From positions 1 through 37,747 of the forward strand of contig JAILFJ010000103.1 in the NCBI GenBank assembly GCA_024697625.1: 37,747 nt of DNA, in the 5' to 3' direction. The notes below the pieces were generated by a model. It ran no database searches. It was not told the origin of the DNA and worked only from the letters and a program-made list of their open reading frames with translations. The stretch comes from Oscillospiraceae bacterium. Lineage in GTDB: Bacteria > Bacillota > Clostridia > Oscillospirales > Oscillospiraceae. This document shows positions 32,487 to 37,747 of the stretch, one piece after another (within the stretch, counting starts at the first letter, position 1; the number at the start of each line of letters is the position of its first letter). Both the position numbers and the translations under genes were made by a program.

Positions 32487-33461
32487 TCAGCAGATTCTCG
32501 GCAGCTGCGCGCCCGCCAGCTTCTGAAGAATCCTTCTGCCCCCGAGGCCGGTACGCATTACGACACGGCCGGGTGCATTCTCCGTCACGGTGCCGATCTG
32601 CGCCGCCTCCGGCCCCATGATCTCCAGCAGTCCTTCCGCGTCCTCCGGCGCACAGACTGCCAGCAGCTTGCCCTCGTTGGCGCAGTAGAGCGGGTCCAGG
32701 CCCAGCATCTCGCAGGCTGCTCGGACGCCCGGTCGGATCGGGACGCACTCTTCGGTAAGCTCGATCCCGAAGGGCTGTCGCTCCGTAAACTCATTCAGCG
32801 TCGTTGCGACCCCGCCGCGCGTCGGATCCCGAAGGATCCGCACCGCCGCTCCGGATGAGAGGATGCGCTCGGTCAGGCGGTTCAGCGGGCAGCAGTCCGA
32901 AAGGATCTCCCCCTCCATCATGCCGCTGCGGGCGAGCATCACCGCCGTACCGTGATCCCCCACCGTGCCTGAGACCAGCACTGCGTCCCCGGGAACCACT
33001 GCCTTGAGCCCGGGGAGCGGATGGCGTACGGTCCCGATGCCGGCGGTGTTGAGGTAGAGGCCGTCGCCTCGGCCCTTTTCCACAACCTTGGTGTCGCCGG
33101 TCACGATCTGCACCCCGGCCGCCTCCGCCGCCGAGCCCATGGACCTCAGAACCCGCTCCAGCGTCTCAAACGGGAGCCCCTCCTCGATGATCATGGCGCA
33201 GCTCAGATACTGCGGCTCCGCCCCGCACATGGCCAGGTCGTTGACCGTACCGCAGACGGCAAGCTTCCCGATATCCCCGCCCGGGAAGAACAGCGGGTCG
33301 ACCACAAAGCTGTCGGTCGAAAAGGCGAGCTCGCCGAGAACCGCTCCGTCTCCGAGCTGGTTCAGGACCGTGTTGCCAAAGCTTCCCAGAATATAGCGTT
33401 CGATCAGCCGGGAGGTCTTCATCCCCCCGCTGCCGTAATCCAGCGTAATAATATCTTCCAT
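32487..33461 (-). CDS. hypE: Hydrogenase maturation protein HypE
   Basis: A 324-residue HypE, which dehydrates the thiocarboxamide on its C-terminal Cys to give the cyanide ligands of the NiFe site. The N-terminus has LDYGSGGMKTSRLI and the protein ends PRIC, the catalytic C-terminus. ATG 33461 overlaps the hypD stop (TGATG); a GTG directly before it is the other possible start. The ribosome binding site is weak, so translation is probably coupled to hypD. HypF, which supplies the carbamoyl group, is not in the window. Confidence 0.95.
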   Translation of the reverse strand: MEDIITLDYGSGGMKTSRLIERYILGSFGNTVLNQLGDGAVLGELAFSTDSFVVDPLFFPGGDIGKLAVCGTVNDLAMCGAEPQYLSCAMIIEEGLPFETLERVLRSMGSAAEAAGVQIVTGDTKVVEKGRGDGLYLNTAGIGTVRHPLPGLKAVVPGDAVLVSGTVGDHGTAVMLARSGMMEGEILSDCCPLNRLTERILSSGAAVRILRDPTRGGVATTLNEFTERQPFGIELTEECVPIRPGVRAACEMLGLDPLYCANEGKLLAVCAPEDAEGLLEIMGPEAAQIGTVTENAPGRVVMRTGLGGRRILQKLAGAQLPRIC

Positions 33462-34597
33462 CACAGAACGTCCCGATATTTATATTCCGCAGCGCAGGCG
33501 CCTTCCCCGGATACCATGCAGGGTCCCACGGGGTCCTCGGGTGTACAGACCTTTCCGAACAGCGGGCACCCGGTCGGACGGAGCCTTCCGGTGATCACGT
33601 CTCCGCAGCGGCAGGCGGACAGCACTGCCCCTCCCGCGGCTGTCTCTCCGCGGCAGCTCCCGCAGCCGTCTTTCTTCCCGGCCTCCCGGGCTCCGCCAGT
33701 GCGGAAGGCAAAGCGCTTTTCCGCATCCCAGCCGGAGAGCGCTTCCCTCAGACGGAAGCCGCTCGCCGGGATCATACCGAGACCGCGCCAGCGGGCCGGG
33801 GCCGGTTCGAGGCACTGCTCCATCACCCTGAGCGCGATCGGATTTCCCTCCGGGCGCACTGCCCTGGGATAGGCATTCCGAAGCTTCGGGTCCTTCTCCG
33901 CAATCTGCTTCAGCAGCAGCCAGATGGCCGTGAGGATCTCTTCCGGTTCAAAGCCCCCGATCACCCCCGGGATGTGGTACTCCTCCGGGAGAAAGCGAAA
34001 GCCTTTTTCACCGATGATCGTCGCCACGTGGCCCGGGCACAGAAAGCCGTCGACCGCAAAGCCCTCGCCCGCCATCAGCGTCCGGAGCGCCGGCTCGACG
34101 GACTTCAGCAGCGAGAGCACGCTGAAGTTGCGAAGCCCTCTCTCCCGCGCCGCGAGGATCGCCGCTGCGGTGCCGGGCGCGGTGGTCTCAAAGCCGATCC
34201 CGAGGAAAACGACCTGCTTCCCCGGCTCCTGCGCTGCGATCTCCAGCGCATCCATCGGCGAATAGACAATCCGGACGTCCGCTCCGAGGGCCCTTCTCCG
34301 GAGGAGGCTGTCTCCTCTGCGGCTTCCCGGTACGCGGAGCATGTCGCCGTAGCTGCTTAGGATCACGTCCCTCTCCATGGCGAGCTCCAAGATCGCGTCG
34401 ATGTCCTCCTGGGGCGTTACGCAGACCGGGCATCCCGGCCCTGAGAGCAGGCGAACCTGCGGCGGCAGGAGGCTGCGGATCCCGGCCTTCGCGATGGCCA
34501 TGGTGTGCGTCCCGCAGACCTCCATGATCTGTGTTTCAGCCAGCGGCAGTGCTTCGATCGCGCGGAGAAGACTCCGGCACCGCTCAGCCGAGGGCAT
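33461..34597 (-). CDS. hypD: Hydrogenase maturation protein HypD
   Basis: A 378-residue HypD, the [4Fe-4S] scaffold on which, with HypC, the Fe(CN)2CO unit is built. Seen motifs are EVCGTHT, GPGCPVC, GFETTAPG and CPGHVA. The C-terminal Cys-rich region has CRCGDVITG, GCPLFGKVC and GPCMVSGEGAC. I start it at ATG 34597, eight bases after GGGAGGAGC, so it overlaps hypC by 14 bases; an ATG at 34621 lies further inside hypC and has no site. Confidence 0.95.
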   Translation of the reverse strand: MPSAERCRSLLRAIEALPLAETQIMEVCGTHTMAIAKAGIRSLLPPQVRLLSGPGCPVCVTPQEDIDAILELAMERDVILSSYGDMLRVPGSRRGDSLLRRRALGADVRIVYSPMDALEIAAQEPGKQVVFLGIGFETTAPGTAAAILAARERGLRNFSVLSLLKSVEPALRTLMAGEGFAVDGFLCPGHVATIIGEKGFRFLPEEYHIPGVIGGFEPEEILTAIWLLLKQIAEKDPKLRNAYPRAVRPEGNPIALRVMEQCLEPAPARWRGLGMIPASGFRLREALSGWDAEKRFAFRTGGAREAGKKDGCGSCRGETAAGGAVLSACRCGDVITGRLRPTGCPLFGKVCTPEDPVGPCMVSGEGACAAEYKYRDVL

Positions 34598-34805
34598 CCT
34601 GAAGCTCCTCCCAGGTCTCAAGATCCTCTTCTGCCTGCGTCTCGGTCAGCCGCTCGATCGCGAAGCCCGCATGGACCATCACATAGTCCCCGACCTTCGG
34701 TTCGGGGATAAAATCCACGCGGACGCCCCGCCGCATCCCAAGCGCTTCGCCGACAGCGTCATTTCCGTTTATTTCCACCAGTCTTAAGGGAACAGCCAGA
34801 CACAT
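34584..34805 (-). CDS. hypC: Hydrogenase maturation chaperone HypC
   Basis: A 73-residue HypC/HybG chaperone. The N-terminus MCLAVPLRL carries the essential Cys2 that binds iron, and VGDYVMVHAGFAIERL is the family core. The ribosome binding site is poor (GGAG about 12 bases before the ATG). It is the first gene after the promoter at 34848-34876. Confidence 0.95.
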   Translation of the reverse strand: MCLAVPLRLVEINGNDAVGEALGMRRGVRVDFIPEPKVGDYVMVHAGFAIERLTETQAEEDLETWEELQDALG

Positions 34806-34847
34806 AATAGAAAAAACTCCGTTTTCGTCAGAGAATTATCAGACTTC

Positions 34848-34876
34848 AATATATACCTTTTTCCTGTTTTTGACAA
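34848..34876 (-). promoter_or_regulatory. Promoter of the hyp/hydrogenase operon
   Basis: On the minus strand TTGTCA (34876-34871), a 17-base spacer and TATATT (34853-34848), 43 bases before hypC. The -35 is one arm of the inverted repeat TGACAA-n7-TTGTCA (34871-34889), a possible operator. A further inverted repeat (ATTCTTC 34892-34898, GAAGAAT 34908-34914) lies upstream. It has no T-run, so I do not call it a terminator for the rhodanese gene. Confidence 0.6.
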
Positions 34877-34968
34877 GACACCTTTGTCAGAATTCTTCAA
34901 ATAACCGGAAGAATCCGCCTGCCCCTCTGTCATCCCCTGTCAGAAGGCCCGTCAGGTTCCTCCAGGCT

Positions 34969-35640
34969 TCATTTTCCTTTTGTATCTGCGGCTTCCTCCG
35001 TTACAATCTCTCCGTCCCAGGTGTTGATCCCTCCGAACTCAAAAATGCCGGTATAACCAAGGTCTGAGAGCTTTTGGGCCGCCTGTTTTGATCGGTTTCC
35101 GCTCCGGCAGTAGATCAGAATAATCTGATCGAAATCCGGAAGCTCCTCCGGCGGGGTATCTCCGATGGTCTCGTTCGGGATCAGAACTGCACCCGGAATG
35201 TGTCCCGCATCGTATTCATCCTGTCTTCGGACATCCACGATAATATATCCGTCTTCCTCAGCCATGATCTCTCTGGCCTCTTCCTGCGTAATGGACTTCC
35301 ATCCCGTGCGCCCGTCTCTCTCCGCTGCGAAGCCGTTCTCTTCCGCCAGCCGATAGTATTCCTCCGCTTTTTTTCTGCCAAGCGCCTCGAGGTCATCGGT
35401 ACACGGGTTTCCGATGACCAGCTTTCCCTCTTCATACAGCAGGCCGAGCCGGTAATATCCCTCGCCGTCTCCCTGAATCCCGGCACGTCGGAAGAGCTGC
35501 GCCGCCTTCTCATACTCCGGCGGCTGCGCCTGGAGGAGCTTCTCTCCCTCTTCAATCAGAGACGGGGCTGCAGATGCCGGGCTCAAGCCGAGTACCTCGA
35601 TGATCAGCACGGTGATTACAAGGACCAATGTTTTCTTCAT
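34969..35640 (-). CDS. Exported Sel1-like/rhodanese protein
   Basis: A 223-residue protein. Residues 1-24 are a signal peptide (KK, a hydrophobic core, then ASA before APS). Residues 40-105 hold one or two Sel1/TPR-like units (AAQLFRRAGIQGDGEGYYRL and KKAEEYYRLAEENGF). Residues 115-210 are a rhodanese domain with DVRRQDEYDAGHIPGA and the active-site loop YCRSGNRS, whose Cys is the persulfide carrier. AGGAGGATG precedes the ATG. It probably moves sulfur, or acts in thiol redox chemistry, outside the cytoplasmic membrane. It lies 97 bases after the STT3-like gene and may share its transcript. Confidence 0.85.
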   Translation of the reverse strand: MKKTLVLVITVLIIEVLGLSPASAAPSLIEEGEKLLQAQPPEYEKAAQLFRRAGIQGDGEGYYRLGLLYEEGKLVIGNPCTDDLEALGRKKAEEYYRLAEENGFAAERDGRTGWKSITQEEAREIMAEEDGYIIVDVRRQDEYDAGHIPGAVLIPNETIGDTPPEELPDFDQIILIYCRSGNRSKQAAQKLSDLGYTGIFEFGGINTWDGEIVTEEAADTKGK

Positions 35641-35737
35641 GACTCATCCTCCTCAACTTTTTTGAACCGCTTCCGTTCATTCGGTATTGCCCCTGATCCC
35701 GGCTGTGCTCTGCCATACACAGGTAACGGATATAGCA

Positions 35738-37600
35738 CTACTCCAGAATCCGGTAAACCAGAACCTCGTTTGAAAGCTCCGGCTCTTCTTTATAGCGCGT
35801 AAGGCCTGCTCCTCCGAGATAAACCAGTCTTCCGAAAACAGAGTCCGCAAGGTCGGAGGATACCATCGAAAAAGTGCTTATCTGCCCATCGTCGGTAACG
35901 ATGACGGTCCAGGGAATGGATGCCCTGTCGGTATCTGAATCCTGTTCACCCTTGGGTAGAGGATTGTTCTGCGCATATTCTCTGTATCTGTCATGATCTC
36001 TGATGATCACTCTTTCTACATGCATGGGCTGCTCTTCCGAGGGTTCTTCCGTAAGGGAGCTGCGGGCATACCAGCTGCTGTCACTCTCTTCAAGGATCAC
36101 GTAATATCCGTTTCCTGTGTCAATAGCGGTGCTTCCATTTTCCGAAAGGCTGATCGGCATCATATGCACTTCCCAGGCGAACCTTACGGGTTTTTCGGCC
36201 CTTTCCGTCATGCTCTGCCCGTAAACAGGGAACCAGCCGCAGATCCACGGCATATCGGGGGTGATAACGCATTCCGTCGGCGGCACATTCTCCGGAAATA
36301 AAAGCTCTGTAATCTCATTTACCAGTTCTTCGGAAATGTCCTTGTTCAACAGCAATTCCCGGGCTTCCGTTTTGCTGCCGGAGAGAAGCTCATCCATGAG
36401 AAAGAGAGTCTCCTCTGTGTCGCCAAAAGTTGAAAGCATGAGAGAAATGCCCTTATTGCCCTTGCCGGACAGCATGCGGAAGATGTTCGCCGACAGTTCC
36501 TCATCTTCCGTGGCAAAGGCCCTGGAGACGAGAAAAGTGCGTTCCCTGTGCTGGGTGCCTCCGTCAAAGAGGGTTCTGCGACTGCCTTTTTCTTCCAGAA
36601 AATATCCGCAATCCCACCAACTGACCAGCATGGTATCCTCGGGTGTGTTCTCCCTGATTTTCGCAAGACACTCTCCCACCGGTTTGTCCGACTCATAATC
36701 GAAGTCGGTAAGAATTCTGTATGCGCTGCAGAGCGTCGGAAGCAGCAAAAGGACGAGAAGCAGGCCCTGGCAAACAGGCCGGAGCTTAAATCTCCTTTGA
36801 TCCATAAGTCCGGAAACGCTTCCCGCCAGGTTCCCCGCCAGGATCGCGGAGGGCACGGCGAAGAGCATGATAAAACGCCAGCCCATGAAAGAGAGCACCA
36901 GAGTGACGGCATACCATATGAGAAGCAAAAGGTACTCTATCCGGACGTCTTTTCTGATGATCCGTATGAGGATGATCAGGCACATGGCCAAAGCAGAGAG
37001 GAAGGGTACGATTCCGCCTATGCAGTTGATGATGCAGAGATTTGAATCCGAGAATATATCCAGCCGGAACAGGCCGGAAATCTGTTCCGTCCAGAGAGGA
37101 GGCTTCTGCAGTTCGGTAATCGAGGAAAAGACGTTCTGAAATAGACTGCCGCCGCTCTCAACCGGGGATGTGATCAGGCTGAATAATCCTAATACCCTTG
37201 AAAGAAGAGTCTTTTCCAGGATAAGGAGCACGGCGACGATCCCCACAGCGAGCAGAAGGGGAGCAAAGAAGAACGGTCTCTTTTCCTTACCCCTTTTCCA
37301 GGTGAGAAGTGTAAACAGGATGAGAGCCCCGACAAAGATCCCCGGGAACAGATAATAGATATACCAGCTGTGATACAGGGCGATGAAGCTCACAATCAGG
37401 CCGAGGCCGTAAAGGGTCATGGACTTCCTGTTCTTCTCCTGCCATCCCTTCACAAGTTTTACACCGAAATAGAAGAAAAAGCAGGCAACCCAGCTGATAA
37501 CGCCGTCTGTATCATAGTATCCGGGTATCGTATAAACCAGATAGAGGTAATTAAGCACAGACAATACGGATGCCGCAATGGCTCCCGTCAGGCCGCACAT
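35738..37600 (-). CDS. STT3/PglB-like oligosaccharyltransferase, 5'-truncated
   Basis: The open frame encodes 620 residues with about nine hydrophobic spans followed by a soluble C-terminal domain. Family marks are PGYYDTDG near residues 25-32 and SWWDCGYF near 330 (the WWDxG acceptor-sequon motif), followed by LFDGGTQHRER. In C. lari PglB the matching motifs lie near residues 150 and 463, so about 125-135 N-terminal residues, with the first catalytic Asp, are missing. In frame upstream of the ATG there are only six codons before the stop of a transposase-like frame. No ribosome binding site precedes the ATG at 37600. The gene was therefore probably cut by the insertion sequence and is likely inactive. 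Intact members transfer glycans to Asn of secreted proteins. Confidence 0.75.
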   Translation of the reverse strand: MCGLTGAIAASVLSVLNYLYLVYTIPGYYDTDGVISWVACFFFYFGVKLVKGWQEKNRKSMTLYGLGLIVSFIALYHSWYIYYLFPGIFVGALILFTLLTWKRGKEKRPFFFAPLLLAVGIVAVLLILEKTLLSRVLGLFSLITSPVESGGSLFQNVFSSITELQKPPLWTEQISGLFRLDIFSDSNLCIINCIGGIVPFLSALAMCLIILIRIIRKDVRIEYLLLLIWYAVTLVLSFMGWRFIMLFAVPSAILAGNLAGSVSGLMDQRRFKLRPVCQGLLLVLLLLPTLCSAYRILTDFDYESDKPVGECLAKIRENTPEDTMLVSWWDCGYFLEEKGSRRTLFDGGTQHRERTFLVSRAFATEDEELSANIFRMLSGKGNKGISLMLSTFGDTEETLFLMDELLSGSKTEARELLLNKDISEELVNEITELLFPENVPPTECVITPDMPWICGWFPVYGQSMTERAEKPVRFAWEVHMMPISLSENGSTAIDTGNGYYVILEESDSSWYARSSLTEEPSEEQPMHVERVIIRDHDRYREYAQNNPLPKGEQDSDTDRASIPWTVIVTDDGQISTFSMVSSDLADSVFGRLVYLGGAGLTRYKEEPELSNEVLVYRILE

Positions 37601-37610
37601 TTCAAAGGTA

Positions 37611-37747
37611 AGGGTCTGTCACGAAACAAACGTGCCATTTTGAACTGGGCGGATGATGTAATTCCATTGGGTAAAGGGTTCTAAAAACTCGATGTTTATG
37701 CTTTCCTTTTCTTCATCAGTGATCTTTTTACCAGTCTCATAAACATT
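37611..37747 (-). mobile_element. Right-hand part of an insertion sequence, ISAzo13-like
   Basis: The element runs off the window. Its inner end is placed near 37611-37620 (GGGTCTGTC), where the STT3-like coding sequence is broken off and the transposase frame stops. The inverted repeat and target duplication cannot be checked because the other end is outside the window. Confidence 0.5.
37619..37747 (-). CDS. ISAzo13-like transposase, C-terminal 42 residues (partial)
   Basis: Open on the minus strand from the window edge to TGA at 37619-37621. The 42 residues include YETGKKITDEEKESINIE and then WNYIIRP. This matches the end of ISAzo13 (Rhodopirellula-type, PF07592) transposases, which typically end with Y..G.K.SDE...LNI....F...WNYTI.P. 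The beginning lies outside the window. Confidence 0.6.
   Translation of the reverse strand, partial: NVYETGKKITDEEKESINIEFLEPFTQWNYIIRPVQNGTFVS

Noticed and set aside
34892..34914. Hairpin as terminator of the rhodanese gene
   Set aside because: The stem is A+T-rich and lacks a T-run on the minus strand side.

Overview
The window looks like a chromosome segment of an anaerobic, probably gut- or rumen-associated clostridial Bacillota. The reasons are strong AGGAGG-type ribosome binding sites, BspA-like leucine-rich repeat (LRR_5) proteins, DUF6273 proteins, and an energy-conserving [NiFe] hydrogenase of the Mbh/Mrp type. I cannot name a genus from the sequence alone. Two very different halves meet near 23 kb.

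Accessory half (about 0.1-23 kb). On the + strand there is a TIR gene, a TIR-LRR-KTSC gene and a lone KTSC gene (198-4046), closed by a good terminator. A strong promoter then drives an LRR-DUF4132 gene and an LRR gene (4241-7796). Facing them on the - strand are a DUF6273-LRR gene (7952-9913), a decayed DUF4132 fragment, and an AAA ATPase of the DUF4143 type (10323-11627). Next come two very small genes (11677-12040), a 1143-residue Sel1-repeat/zinc-ribbon protein, and a 547-residue relative of its N-terminal domain. The half ends with a 1492-residue DUF6273-LRR-DUF6273-LRR-DUF4132 protein and a WYL-domain regulator (21920-22897) that probably heads this leftward group. The LRR, DUF6273 and DUF4132 modules are visibly shuffled between the genes. 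TIR effectors, an ATPase and a WYL regulator side by side suggest a defence- or sensing-type island, but no function is proven by the sequence.

Energy half (about 23.2-34.8 kb, all - strand). A promoter at 34848-34876 reads hypC, hypD, hypE, then NuoC-like and NuoD-like (NiFe large) subunits, hypA, eight Mrp-type antiporter/membrane subunits, and NuoH-, NuoB- and NuoI-like subunits. A hairpin terminator at 23174-23202 follows. This is a ferredoxin-dependent, H2-evolving, ion-pumping membrane hydrogenase with part of its maturation set; hypB and hypF are not here. Two subunits carry long Ala/Pro/Glu-rich segments, and the ferredoxin subunit has an additional 2[4Fe-4S] domain beyond its linker.

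Right edge (34.9-37.7 kb, - strand). There is an exported Sel1-like/rhodanese protein and an STT3-type oligosaccharyltransferase gene. The latter has lost its N-terminal part exactly where the 3' end of an ISAzo13-like transposase begins, so an insertion has very probably broken it.
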